From JAMDEO01 sp963775295 (GTDB lineage Bacteria; Actinomycetota; Thermoleophilia; RBG-16-64-13), in contig CAVZIK010000006.1 in assembly GCA_963775295.1 (NCBI GenBank), forward strand, positions 3,472,001-3,536,000: a stretch of 64,000 nucleotides of DNA, written 5' to 3'. Under the pieces are notes generated by a model. The model had not been told where the DNA came from and searched no databases. It saw only the letters and a list, made by a program, of their open reading frames with translations. Within the stretch, counting starts at the first letter, position 1; the number at the start of each line of letters is the position of its first letter. Positions 1-8,371 of this stretch are shown piece by piece. The position numbers were made by a program, and so were the translations under genes.

Positions 1-777
1 ATTGAAACACCCTTGCCCAAAGAGAGCGGCCTGCTGATCACCGACGATGCCGGCAATGGGTATCTCCGCCCCCAGCCACTCGGCGTCGATGTGGCCAAAA
101 AGCATTGAGGATGGTTGCGGCTGGGGAAGGATCGACCGCGGAATACCGAAGAGGTCGAGCAGTTCGTCCTCCCATTCCAGCGACCGTAGACCAAAGAGCA
201 TGGTCCGAGACGCATTGCTGTAGTCCGTAACGTGGCAGCGGCCTTTGGTGAGCCGCCACACCAGGAAGCTGTCGACAGTTCCGGCGCGCAACCTGTCCTC
301 AGCGAGTAAGGACGGAGCGTCGGGATGATGCTTCAAGATCCACTCGAGTTTCGTTGCGCTGAAATACGGGTCGAGTGGTAGACCACTGCGTGCGCGGATG
401 AACTCATCGTAGCCCTGCGAAATCAGTTCGTTGCACCGCTCGGCGGTACGCCGACATTGCCAGACAATGGCGTTACCGAGTGGCTGCCCTGTCTCCTTGT
501 CCCAGCAGACCATGGTCTCTCGCTGATTGGTCAAGCCGATCGCGGCGATATCTCTGGGCCCGATTCCTGCGGCGACGACAGCATCCCGCGCCGCCTGAAG
601 TTGGCTCCGCCAGAGGTCCTCTGGGTCGTGCTCCACCCATCCGGGTTGGGGATAGTGCTGAGTGAACTCGCGCTGAGCCATCCCAAGCAGCAAGCCGTCT
701 TGATTGAACACTATCGCCCTAGAAACAGTGGTTCCCTGGTCTAGCGCTAGAACCGCCTTTGGCTCCCTCGTGGCCAT
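1..777 (-). CDS. glpK: Glycerol kinase, C-terminal part beyond window
   Basis: Phosphorylates glycerol to glycerol 3-phosphate with ATP in the cytoplasm. Read on the minus strand from ATG at 777, the 259 visible residues form the first FGGY-kinase domain: the N-terminal ATP-binding LALDQGTTVSRA, then the glycerol-kinase segment GLTNQRETMVCWD, and near the cut edge AGIVGDQQAALFGQGC, which is typical of GlpK rather than xylulokinase. Full-length GlpK is about 500 residues, so roughly half lies left of base 1. It is divergent from pckG, and its own promoter and operator array lie at 809-879. The neighbours (tpiA, HAD phosphatase) fit glycerol and triose-phosphate metabolism. Confidence 0.93.
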   Translation of the reverse strand, partial: MATREPKAVLALDQGTTVSRAIVFNQDGLLLGMAQREFTQHYPQPGWVEHDPEDLWRSQLQAARDAVVAAGIGPRDIAAIGLTNQRETMVCWDKETGQPLGNAIVWQCRRTAERCNELISQGYDEFIRARSGLPLDPYFSATKLEWILKHHPDAPSLLAEDRLRAGTVDSFLVWRLTKGRCHVTDYSNASRTMLFGLRSLEWEDELLDLFGIPRSILPQPQPSSMLFGHIDAEWLGAEIPIAGIVGDQQAALFGQGCFN

Positions 778-808
778 CTTGGCATTCGACCTTCCCTGAT
801 GGTGCCCA

Positions 809-879
809 AGACACTGTGTCTGCTTGTCTGGTTGTCTGTTAGTTGGCCAACTATAACAAGCCACTCGACGCTTCTTCAA
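809..879 (-). promoter_or_regulatory. glpK promoter with phased CAGACA operator array
   Basis: On the minus strand a -35 TTGAAG (874-879), an 18-bp spacer and a -10 TATAGT (850-855) precede glpK. Eleven bases after the -10, three CAGACA units follow at exactly 8-bp steps (833-838, 825-830, 817-822 on the plus strand as TGTCTG). The last unit runs into a palindrome AGACAC-T-GTGTCT (809-821). A 12-bp palindrome AGTTGGCCAACT (841-852) overlaps the -10. The position just downstream of the -10 fits a repressor site. The regulator is not known. Confidence 0.6.
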
Positions 880-985
880 TCCTCACAATGCGGCTGCAGA
901 GCAAGCCGCTCAACATCTCGCCGGCGGACAACATGGGCCCCGAAGGACAACGGGTGCGGCTCCACTGGCCCGCATTGTGCCGCAT

Positions 986-1038
986 TGTCTGGTGGTCTGA
1001 CAATCAGCTTGTCTGTTTGTAGGGCAGCATGCTAGGAT
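986..1038 (+). promoter_or_regulatory. pckG promoter with TGTCTG units on the 8-bp grid
   Basis: A -35 TTGTCT (1009-1014), an 18-bp spacer and a -10 TAGGAT (1033-1038) lead to pckG. TGTCTG at 986-991, the near copy GGTCTG at 994-999 and TGTCTG at 1010-1015 all fall on the same 8-bp grid. The middle copy sits in TGGTCTGACAA, an imperfect dyad of the kind bound by FCD/GntR regulators. The array overlaps the -35. The orientation is opposite to that at glpK relative to transcription. Confidence 0.5.
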
Positions 1039-1155
1039 TCGGCCCAGGCAGGCCCTGATTTTGGCCGGACGACGCGGGGAGGCAATGTCTTGTTGTTGAA
1101 GGGCCTCTCGCAGCCAGTGAGCAGTGGACACCCAAGGACAGAAAGGGAGAGGACA

Positions 1156-2985
1156 ATGGCCGCGCTTGACGCGATCACTCAGCATAAGGAACTGCTCGGC
1201 TGGCTCACGGAAGTCGTCGAACTCTGCAAGCCGGACAACGTGTTCACGTGCGACGGCTCCGAGGAGGAGTACAAGTACCTATGCGATCTCCTGGTCAAAC
1301 AGGGGACGTTCACGCCGCTGAACACGGCGCTCAGGCCCGACTGCTTCCTGGCCCGCTCACACCCGAGCGACGTGGCCCGCGTCGAAGACCGCACTTTCAT
1401 CGCCGTGGCCGATATGAACGAGGCCGGCCCCACGAACAACTGGGTCCCGGCCAACGACATGAAGCAGAGGATGATCCGGATCTTCCAGAACTGCATGGAA
1501 GGCCGGACCATGTACGTGATCCCGTTCTCCATGGGTCCGGTGGGCTCGCCGTTCTCCAAGATTGGCATCGAGATCACCGACTCCCCGTATGTGGTGGTCA
1601 ACATGTCCATCATGACCCGGGTGGGCCTGCCGGTGCTCGAAGCGCTCGGCATCTGCGGCGAGTTCATCCCATGCATGCACTCCATCGGCGCTCCACTTGC
1701 CCCGCTCCAGGCCGACGTGCCTTGGCCGTGCGAGCGCGATCCCAAACGCAAGTACATCGTCCACTTCCAGGAAGAGCCATCCATCTGGTCGTATGGATCG
1801 GGCTACGGCGGCAACGCTCTCCTCGGCAAGAAATGTCTGGCGCTGCGCGTGGCCTCCTCCATGGCCCGCAAAGAGGGCTGGTTAGCCGAGCACATGCTCA
1901 TCCTGGGCCTGACGTCGCCCGAGGGCAAGACCCACTACGTCGCCGGTGCCTTCCCGAGCGCCTGCGGCAAGACCAACCTGGCCATGATGCTGCCCACACT
2001 GCCCGGCTGGACCGTCACCTGTGTGGGTGACGACATCGCCTGGATGCGCTTGGGCGAGGACGGCCGCCTGTACGCCATGAACCCCGAGACCGGCTTCTTC
2101 GGCGTAGCCCCGGGCACGTCCTACGCGTCGAACCCGAACGCCATGGAGAGCTGCAAGGAGAACAGCATCTTCACCAACACCGCCCTCACGGACGAGGGAG
2201 ACATCTGGTGGGAAGAGATGGGCGTCGACGCTCCGGCCCATCTCATCGACTGGGAAGGCAACGACTGGACCCCCGAGACAGGCCGCAAAGCTGCCCATCC
2301 CAACTCGCGCTTCACGGCTCCGGCCGGCCAGTGTCCGGTCATCGATCCCAAGTGGCAGGATCCAGCCGGCGTGCCCATCTCGGCCTTCCTTTTCGGCGGC
2401 CGTCGCGCCAGCACCATCCCGCTGGTCAACCAGTCGTTCGACTGGGAGCACGGCGTGTTCATGGGTTCCGCCGCCGGCTCCGAGACCACCGCCGCCAACC
2501 TCAGCAAGACCGGCGTGCTGCGGCGCGACCCGTTTGCCATGCTGCCCTTCTGCGGCTACAACATGGGTGACTACTTCGCCCATTGGCTGTCCTTCGCCGA
2601 CCGCACCGACCGGGACAAGCTGCCCAAGGTGTTCTTCGTCAACTGGTTCCGCAAGGACGACAACGGCAAGTTCCTGTGGCCGGGCTACGGCGAGAACAGT
2701 CGCGTGCTCAAGTGGATCTTCGAGCGGGTGGAAGGCAAGGGCGAAGCCGCTTTGACCCCGATCGGCTACCTGCCGGCTCCGGGCGAGCTCGACCTCTCCG
2801 GTCTCGACATCTCTGAAACCGCGATGAAGGAACTGCTGACCATCGACAAAGAGGGCTGGCTGAACGAAGTCGACGGTCTCTCCAAGTACTACGACCAGTT
2901 CGGCGACAGGCTACCGGCCGAGCTTCGCAAGCAACTTGCCGCGCTCAGAGAGGGCCTGGATCGGGAGTTGAGCAATGTCGGCTAG
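1156..2985 (+). CDS. pckG: Phosphoenolpyruvate carboxykinase (GTP)
   Basis: Converts oxaloacetate and GTP to phosphoenolpyruvate, GDP and CO2, the committing step of gluconeogenesis (or the reverse, anaplerotic, in some anaerobes). The product is 609 residues, normal for the GTP-dependent family. Visible family motifs are the kinase P-loop FPSACGKTNLAM, the metal-binding VGDDIAWMR, NPETGFFGVAPGTS and the nucleotide-binding FLFGGRR. The reading frame is open from 1090, but the ATG at 1156 has the ribosome site GGGAGAGGA just upstream and gives the usual N-terminus. It overlaps the tpiA start by 11 bases, so the two are probably co-transcribed and translationally coupled. Confidence 0.96.
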   Translation: MAALDAITQHKELLGWLTEVVELCKPDNVFTCDGSEEEYKYLCDLLVKQGTFTPLNTALRPDCFLARSHPSDVARVEDRTFIAVADMNEAGPTNNWVPANDMKQRMIRIFQNCMEGRTMYVIPFSMGPVGSPFSKIGIEITDSPYVVVNMSIMTRVGLPVLEALGICGEFIPCMHSIGAPLAPLQADVPWPCERDPKRKYIVHFQEEPSIWSYGSGYGGNALLGKKCLALRVASSMARKEGWLAEHMLILGLTSPEGKTHYVAGAFPSACGKTNLAMMLPTLPGWTVTCVGDDIAWMRLGEDGRLYAMNPETGFFGVAPGTSYASNPNAMESCKENSIFTNTALTDEGDIWWEEMGVDAPAHLIDWEGNDWTPETGRKAAHPNSRFTAPAGQCPVIDPKWQDPAGVPISAFLFGGRRASTIPLVNQSFDWEHGVFMGSAAGSETTAANLSKTGVLRRDPFAMLPFCGYNMGDYFAHWLSFADRTDRDKLPKVFFVNWFRKDDNGKFLWPGYGENSRVLKWIFERVEGKGEAALTPIGYLPAPGELDLSGLDISETAMKELLTIDKEGWLNEVDGLSKYYDQFGDRLPAELRKQLAALREGLDRELSNVG

Positions 2986-3748
2986 CCGCACACCACTCAT
3001 TGCAGGCAATTGGAAGATGAACAAGACTAGCCGCGAGGGGGCGGAGTTCATACAGAAACTGGCCCGCCAGCTAGGTGCGTTGAAGGACCGGGAGGTGGTT
3101 GTCGCGCCTTCTTTCGTCGGCTTGTTCGAGGCAATCAAAGCTGCCCGAGGCACCGAAATAGCTGTGGGGGCTCAGGATGTCTTCTGGGAACGGGACGGCG
3201 CCTACACCGGGGAAATCGCCCCAGGGATGCTTGCAGATATGGGCGTGAGCAGCGTGATCGTCGGTCACTCTGAGCGCCGTCAGCACTTCGGCGAGACTAA
3301 CCAGACAGCAGGCATGAAGACCAGAGCGGCCCTGGATCATGGCCTTTCCGTGATCCTGTGCGTCGGAGAGACAGAGGACCAACGTGATCAGGGGTTCACC
3401 GATAAGGTCCTTCTTGACCAGGTGCGGGCAGGAATCGAGTCGGTGAAGCCACTCGAAGCGCAAAGGCTGGCTATCGCTTACGAGCCCGTGTGGGCCATAG
3501 GCACGGGCAGGTCGGCGACATCACAGGCTGCCCAAATCGCCATAGCATTTGTCCGCGGTTGCGTGTCCTCGGACTTGGGCCTGGAGGCCGCTCGCCGGAT
3601 TCGCATCCTATACGGAGGCAGCGTGAACGCCGGCAACATCGATGAATTGATGACCCAGCCGGATGTAGACGGAGTTCTCGTCGGTGGGGCAAGTCTCGAG
3701 CTCGATTCATTTACTCGAATCGTGGCCTTCGGGCGTCCGGCCCGGTGA
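2975..3748 (+). CDS. tpiA: Triose-phosphate isomerase
   Basis: Interconverts dihydroxyacetone phosphate and glyceraldehyde 3-phosphate. The 257-residue product carries the catalytic lysine in AGNWKMN, the catalytic histidine in GHSERR, the catalytic glutamate in AYEPVWAIGTG and the phosphate-binding YGGSVNAGN. The start lies inside the last codons of pckG. Its pairing with pckG rather than with gap and pgk is less common. It makes sense next to glpK, because glycerol enters central metabolism as dihydroxyacetone phosphate. It converges on the FCD/GntR gene with only nine bases between the stops. Confidence 0.96.
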   Translation: MSASRTPLIAGNWKMNKTSREGAEFIQKLARQLGALKDREVVVAPSFVGLFEAIKAARGTEIAVGAQDVFWERDGAYTGEIAPGMLADMGVSSVIVGHSERRQHFGETNQTAGMKTRAALDHGLSVILCVGETEDQRDQGFTDKVLLDQVRAGIESVKPLEAQRLAIAYEPVWAIGTGRSATSQAAQIAIAFVRGCVSSDLGLEAARRIRILYGGSVNAGNIDELMTQPDVDGVLVGGASLELDSFTRIVAFGRPAR

Positions 3749-3757
3749 CTCTCTCTC

Positions 3758-4459
3758 TTAGCGAGCTACCTCACTCGACCACTCGCCAATTGCGGCCATG
3801 GCCGTTCGGCCAGCATTGAACGCGTGTTCTCTGACGGCTTCCGCCGCTACCTCCTCGTTGCGACCAACAACTGCCTCAAAGATCACGCGGATTTCTTCCA
3901 GGTTCTCGCGAATTCGACCGGGGCTCGTTATGGATTCGCTTCGAGCCATGAGAAGCAGGCCGCGCACCCGGCTAAGCGTCTGTTCAAGGAACACGTTGTC
4001 TGCCCCTCGTCCAAGCGCCTCGAAGAAAAGATCATTCGCGGAGAGGGCCGCGGCCGCACTGTTCCCTGCTGTGGCAGTTTCGAGACTGTCGAACGCAGTC
4101 TTGAGACCGGCGACGTGATCCTCAGTCGCGTTCTTGCAGAACTCGCGAGCAGCGTAGGCTTCGATCACTCCGCTTATTGCGTACCCGTCCTCCACTTCCT
4201 TGGTCGAGAGAACCCGGACTATGACGCCCTTGTTGGGAAGCGTGGCGACAAGGCCTTCGGTCTCCAGTTGCCTGAATACTTCACGCACAGACGAGCGGCT
4301 CGCGCCGGTCCTCTCGCAGACATCTCGCTCGACAAGACGGTCGCCGGGCTTCCATGCATGTGTCAGAATCGCGTCGCGCACCATCGCGAGCACCTGCCCC
4401 CTGACGGGGGCTACGACACGACTGACCGGTCCGAGTTCGATGTATGACCTCTCGTCCAT
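3758..4459 (-). CDS. GntR-family transcriptional regulator, FCD subfamily
   Basis: A 233-residue DNA-binding regulator. Residues about 15-80 form the winged helix (KPGDRLVERDVCERTGAS with recognition helix SRSSVREVFRQLETEG). The C-terminal part is an all-helical FCD ligand domain, a class that typically senses small organic acids and binds a metal through Asp/His residues. The decayed copy at 4662-5114 matches its ligand domain. FCD regulators bind short dyads with a TGGTC or TTGTC half, and such sequences lie in front of pckG and glpK, so it is a candidate regulator for that unit. That link is inference. No matching site was seen in front of its own gene. Confidence 0.88.
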   Translation of the reverse strand: MDERSYIELGPVSRVVAPVRGQVLAMVRDAILTHAWKPGDRLVERDVCERTGASRSSVREVFRQLETEGLVATLPNKGVIVRVLSTKEVEDGYAISGVIEAYAAREFCKNATEDHVAGLKTAFDSLETATAGNSAAAALSANDLFFEALGRGADNVFLEQTLSRVRGLLLMARSESITSPGRIRENLEEIRVIFEAVVGRNEEVAAEAVREHAFNAGRTAMAAIGEWSSEVAR

Positions 4460-4661
4460 CAGTCGAATGCTCGCCTTCCGTCACCCTGAGGGGTCTCATC
4501 ATGCGCCCGGAATCCCAGCCACGGGCTCTCGTTAGGTCTGATTCTCCTCGAAATGTAGTCCATCGGCTCAGCGCTCTCCTCGTGAGAATAGAACTCGGAA
4601 GTGATCAACCATATGCGCGACCCGCAGGCAAACCGCGCTGCCATTTCAGAACTTCATCATT

Positions 4662-5114
4662 CTAGCCGCTTTTACGAGCGGTGTGACAGTTCGTCACGAG
4701 TGCCGCCGAGCAAAACAAGGCCGTCTCGCTGGTTCTCATTGCTTCTTTCGCGGCTCCGGGGTCGTGTACGACGATCGCCTCGGGTACGAGCTGCAACTCC
4801 CGGACCTGTTTCAAGAGACGCCAGGGGCTCATGGTCACGCGGAGAATACCTAAAAGGACTACGCCTCGCAACCGTGTAAGGGCTTGCTCGACAAACACAT
4901 TGCCCGCACCCTTCGCGAGAATGCCGCGGAACCCGTTGAAAGCTGCGTTTGGCTTGCATTCTCGCGCGACCACTTCGATCTTTGAAAGCGACCACTTCAA
5001 AGCTTCCGTATTCTCTTCGGTCGCACACTCAGCGAACTCGCGAACAACGTAGAGTTCGACGACCTCACTGAGGTCAATCGCGTCGGCGAACTCCTTCGCC
5101 GATATCGTCGAGAG
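4662..5114 (-). pseudogene. Decayed FCD-domain regulator, HTH missing
   Basis: The minus frame reads as the FCD ligand domain of a GntR regulator. It matches the intact neighbour at 3758-4459 in order: LSTISAKEF against LSTKEVEDG, YVVREFAECATEEN against YAAREFCKNATED, and GAGNVFVEQALTRLRG against GADNVFLEQTLSRVRG. The winged-helix domain is absent. Homology stops near 5114, and the sequence beyond reads instead as a plus-strand remnant. The frame is open further to 5198, but that part has no resemblance. It is best read as a truncated tandem duplicate. Confidence 0.7.
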
Positions 5115-5119
5115 CTTGC

Positions 5120-5248
5120 CCCCGAAAACGTGCTGCGCGAGATGCGGCCCGGCCGGGCATCCTCGTCTACGGCCACCTCCGGCCGGCCCGGATTGCACGG
5201 CGACCCTGGTTCAAGGAACGCCGGCTGCGTCGGTTCGCGGCGCGGTAG
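5120..5248 (+). pseudogene. Possible C-terminus of a TraG/VirD4-type coupling protein
   Basis: A short plus-strand frame ending at TAG (5246-5248) reads GILVYGHLRPARIARRPWF followed by an Arg-rich tail. This resembles the last residues of actinobacterial conjugative coupling ATPases, which end with a YG-L-PA---RPWF pattern. Nothing upstream continues the protein, since the preceding sequence belongs to the decayed FCD gene. The call rests on memory of the family tail and is tentative. It fits with the two defence-gene pieces immediately downstream. Confidence 0.3.
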
Positions 5249-5275
5249 CCGTTCCCGTACGTAGGGTTCGCTACC

Positions 5276-5626
5276 GTGAAGGCGATGCTCGAAGACCTGA
5301 GGACGCCCGCGCCCAGGCGACTTGAGAAGCGACTCGAGAAGCTCGCGGACGACGCGCTGCCCTGCCGCTCTAGCGCCTACTCCTTCGCCTGGAGCTGGAA
5401 CGACCGGCCAAGTGCCTCTTCACGGTCAGCTTCGACGAGCAGCTCCACGGTTCTCCGACCGAGGCAGGCAATCCTCAAGAAGGAGTCTGTTCACGCTGCG
5501 ATGCGCGCCAAGGTCCGTCGCCTGCTCGCCAAGTATGACTACCTACCAGACCTCGAAGAGAAGGCGGTCGAGCTAGTCCTCGAACAAGCGGAGTTGTTCG
5601 CGGAAGGAGTCGGTGTATGGAGGTGA
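5276..5626 (+). pseudogene. Remnant of a Type I restriction HsdR C-terminus
   Basis: The last 40 or so codons read RAKVRRLLAKYDYLPDLEE then KAVELVLEQAELFAEGV. This is the pattern of the helical C-terminal end of HsdR subunits (R-K-RLL-KY-YPPD--E-A---VL-QAEL). The start of the frame is a low-complexity Ser/Arg stretch that looks frameshifted, and there is no helicase or nuclease part. It ends overlapping the next remnant. It is not homologous in detail to the intact hsdR at 57100-60264, so it is probably from a different, lost system. Confidence 0.5.
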
Positions 5627-5868
5627 GGTCGCTTGAGATCGCCAACTTCCGTGGCGTCGAGACTGGACGCGTTGGCTTCAACGGGAACACGTTGCTCGTC
5701 GGGGCAACAACATCGGGAAGTCCACGATCTGCGAGGCACGGGATCTCCTGCGCCGGCCGGAGCGACTGCTACAGAGACCAGCAGTTGATGAGCATGACTT
5801 CTTCGCGGGCCGATTTCTGGATGAGGATGGAGAGCCCGTCTCGATCGCGCTCCGCGCTGTCCTGACGG
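5617..5868 (+). pseudogene. N-terminus of an OLD/RecF-type ATPase with a frameshift
   Basis: It begins MEVRSLEIANFRGVETGRV, the usual first strand of OLD-family and RecF-like ATPases. In the called frame the Walker A is lost after LLVGA. Dropping one base near 5704 restores NNIGKSTICEA and a continuation FFAGRFLDEDGEPVSIALRA, again typical of the family. The homology then runs into the HAD gene of the opposite strand. OLD-type nucleases act in phage defence (for example with GajB), so this is a broken defence gene. Confidence 0.6.
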
Positions 5869-6699
5869 TTACGAACTCTCGGGCCCGTGTGGTGAAAGAC
5901 CTTCGGGCAGAAGTTCGCTGAGCCAATCGATCAGGTAATCAGGCTGAACTGGAGCGCCAAGAAGGCTGTCGGCATGGGTCGCCCCGGTCAGGACCAGGAT
6001 GCCGGTCATGCCCAGTGAGCGCGCCATGGCCATGTCGGTGAGCAGGCGGTCACCGACGACAGCGACGTCCTGAGCAGACATCGTGAGCCTGTCGAGGAGC
6101 GCGCGCGCCATGTGGACGCTCGGCTTGCCCACCACGGCCTCCGCTTTTGCGCCAGAGCAGGCCTCGATCGCCGCCAGCATCGCGGCACAATCGGGAATCC
6201 CGCCCTCGGGCGTCGGGCAGTAAGGATCGGGGTTGGTGGCAACTATCGCCGCGCCCCCGTAACGCACCGCCTGAAAGGCCGCGTTCAGTTTCTCGTAATC
6301 GAAGGTCCGATCGAAGGAGACGACCACGAGCTGGGCTTGCGACGGTGTCGTCGTCAGCGTGAAGCCGGCTGCGGACAGTTCGTCGATCGCGGACTGCTCA
6401 GCTACTGCGAGCAGGGTCGCTTGCGGATGTTCGCGCCGGAGGTAGACAACCAGCGCGTCTACCGATGTCACGACGTCGGCTCGCGTGGTCGGCAGGCCCA
6501 AGTGGGTCAACTTCCTCGCGTAGTCATCAGCGGTCTCGAGCGGTTTATTTGTCACATACACTACGCGGGACCCTCTGCGGCGAAGCTCTCTTATCGTCTC
6601 GACCGCATGCGGCAACAACGCGTCGCCCAGGTACACGGTGCCATCGAGGTCGAAGACGTACCCTGGGTATACGCGCTCGGGCCGGGCCAGCGATGTCAC
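5869..6699 (-). CDS. HAD-IIA family sugar/phosphoglycolate-type phosphatase
   Basis: A 276-residue NagD/PNPase-like hydrolase. Motif I is FDLDGTVYLGD (nucleophile Asp plus acid/base Asp), motif II is YVTNKP, motif III lies around the lysine of VVGKPS, and motif IV is VGDRLLTDMAMARS. The C2-type cap lies between motifs II and III, typical of enzymes acting on small phosphorylated compounds such as glycerol phosphate, phosphoglycolate or nucleotides. The exact substrate cannot be told from sequence. Its position near glpK, tpiA and the sugar kinase suggests a role in carbon or glycerol-phosphate metabolism. The last codons overlap the remnant ATPase on the other strand. Confidence 0.85.
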   Translation of the reverse strand: MTSLARPERVYPGYVFDLDGTVYLGDALLPHAVETIRELRRRGSRVVYVTNKPLETADDYARKLTHLGLPTTRADVVTSVDALVVYLRREHPQATLLAVAEQSAIDELSAAGFTLTTTPSQAQLVVVSFDRTFDYEKLNAAFQAVRYGGAAIVATNPDPYCPTPEGGIPDCAAMLAAIEACSGAKAEAVVGKPSVHMARALLDRLTMSAQDVAVVGDRLLTDMAMARSLGMTGILVLTGATHADSLLGAPVQPDYLIDWLSELLPEGLSPHGPESS

Positions 6700-7249
6700 C
6701 CTGCAATCGCTCCCGACACGCTCCCGAGCGACGTCGCCTCGCGAAGAAGGCCGGCGACACGCCCGTCGTCCGAGTTCCGCGGGAAACAGGCCATGTAGGC
6801 GATCGAGGAAGCATCACGCGTGCGATGACAACGGGTCGCGGGCCAACGAGATGAGTCCTCGTCACGCGACGGAACAAGGCCGCAAAGTCTCCGTATGGAC
6901 TGGGCGGCCACCAATGACCCTACCGCCACCCGAACTGTGCCACGCATGACTCTCCAATCGTCGCTTCTCTGGGTCGTGATCATGCCGTGAGCGGCATTAA
7001 GACCCGCCTTGTTGTGCTGGCTGCGAGTGAACCTAAACAACAGTCCTGGGTCTTCCCGCACCCCTTATGCACTGCATCACCCAGACCCTCCGACAGGTAA
7101 TGAGATCCTTCGCTCCCGGAGGGCAGATGACAGGCCCGTCATCTCCTCCATCAAGCTCTGTCCACGAAGGCCGCCTGGTTCGGAGCCCCAAAGATAGCCA
7201 GGGTCCTTTGGCCCGAGGCAAAACGGGATTCGCCTGGAGGTAAATGGCG
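6700..7249. other. Gene-free stretch
   Basis: About 550 bases separate the HAD gene from the end of the PfkB kinase. Open frames here are short, overlap one another on both strands and show no family signal. A small dyad GATGAC-AGGCCC-GTCATC lies near 7127-7144 without a T-run. No gene can be supported. Confidence 0.5.
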
Positions 7250-8371
7250 CTAACGCTGAATCCGTACACTGCCGCCCTTCATGAGGTTCTCCACCTCGGC
7301 CACATTAGCCGTGCTGGTGTCGCCGGGGGTCGTCATAACCAAAGCCCCGTGTGCAGCTCCGTAGTCGACCGCAACTTGCAGGTCACCCTTCTGCATGAGA
7401 CCGTAGATCAACCCGGAGGCAAAGCCATCGCCTCCTCCGACACGGTCGAATACCTCTAAGTTCGGCCGCTGAATCGACTCGACGAAACCGTTGGAGGACC
7501 AGGCAATCGCCGCCCAGTCATTGAAGGTCGCCGTGCGCACCGTCCGGAGGCTGGTAGCCACCACCTTCAAGTTCGGGAACTCCTTGGTCACTTGCCCGAT
7601 CATCTGCTTGAACTTGTCCGTCTCGACCGAGGCGAAGTTGGGGTCACCCCCCGGCACCTCGATGCCCAGGCTGGCTGTGAAATCTTCCTCGTTGCCAATC
7701 ATCACGTCGCACAGCGGTGCCAAGTTGCGATTGACCTCTCTGGCCCGAGGCTTTCCGCCGATCTCGTTCCATAGGCTGGGCCGATAGTTGAGGTCGTAGG
7801 AGATCACGGTGCCGTGACGCCGGGCGACGCGCATCGCCTCCTCGATCACGGCCGGAGTCGTCTCAGACAGGGCAGCGTAGATGCCACCGGTGTGAAACCA
7901 ACGCGCTCCCAGCTCACCAAAGATGTACTCCCAGTCGACCTCACCGACTCGGATCTGGCTCGCGGCGCTGTTGGCGCGGTCCGCGGTGCCCACCGCGCCG
8001 CGGACCCCAAAACCCCTTGCGGTAAAATTAGTAGGGTTGCGAACTCGACGCCCGATCCCCTCGAAGGGCACCCAGCGCAGGAACGAGAGGTCCACACCTC
8101 CTTGGAGCATGAGGTCCTCAAGGAGGCGCCCGACCTCGTTGTCGGCGAGCGCCGTCACCACTGCCGTGCGCAGCCCGAAGCAGCGCCGCAGGGCCCTGGC
8201 CACGTTGTACTCCCCGCCGCCCTCCCAGGCTCGGAACTGCCGCGCAGTTCGGACAGGGCAGTCTCCAGGGTCCAAACGGAGCATGACATCACCAAGCGAA
8301 ACCTCGTCGAAACGGCAGTCTTGCGCCGGTCGCACCTGTAGCGGGGACGTTGACCCGGTCAGCCCGCTCAT
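7250..8371 (-). CDS. PfkB-family sugar kinase, 2-keto-3-deoxygluconate kinase type
   Basis: An ATP-dependent carbohydrate kinase of 373 residues. The N-terminal substrate region has GGGEYNVARALRRCFG, the middle has SYDLNYRPSLW and IGNEEDF as in KdgK, and the C-terminal PfkB signature is DRVGGGDGFASGLIYG with the catalytic Asp. KdgK phosphorylates 2-keto-3-deoxygluconate in sugar-acid and pectin breakdown. Related kinases act on other keto-sugars, so the substrate is likely rather than proven. The frame is open upstream to 8599, but the ATG at 8371 overlaps the stop of the ABM gene (ATGA), giving translational coupling and the expected N-terminus. Confidence 0.85.
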   Translation of the reverse strand: MSGLTGSTSPLQVRPAQDCRFDEVSLGDVMLRLDPGDCPVRTARQFRAWEGGGEYNVARALRRCFGLRTAVVTALADNEVGRLLEDLMLQGGVDLSFLRWVPFEGIGRRVRNPTNFTARGFGVRGAVGTADRANSAASQIRVGEVDWEYIFGELGARWFHTGGIYAALSETTPAVIEEAMRVARRHGTVISYDLNYRPSLWNEIGGKPRAREVNRNLAPLCDVMIGNEEDFTASLGIEVPGGDPNFASVETDKFKQMIGQVTKEFPNLKVVATSLRTVRTATFNDWAAIAWSSNGFVESIQRPNLEVFDRVGGGDGFASGLIYGLMQKGDLQVAVDYGAAHGALVMTTPGDTSTANVAEVENLMKGGSVRIQR

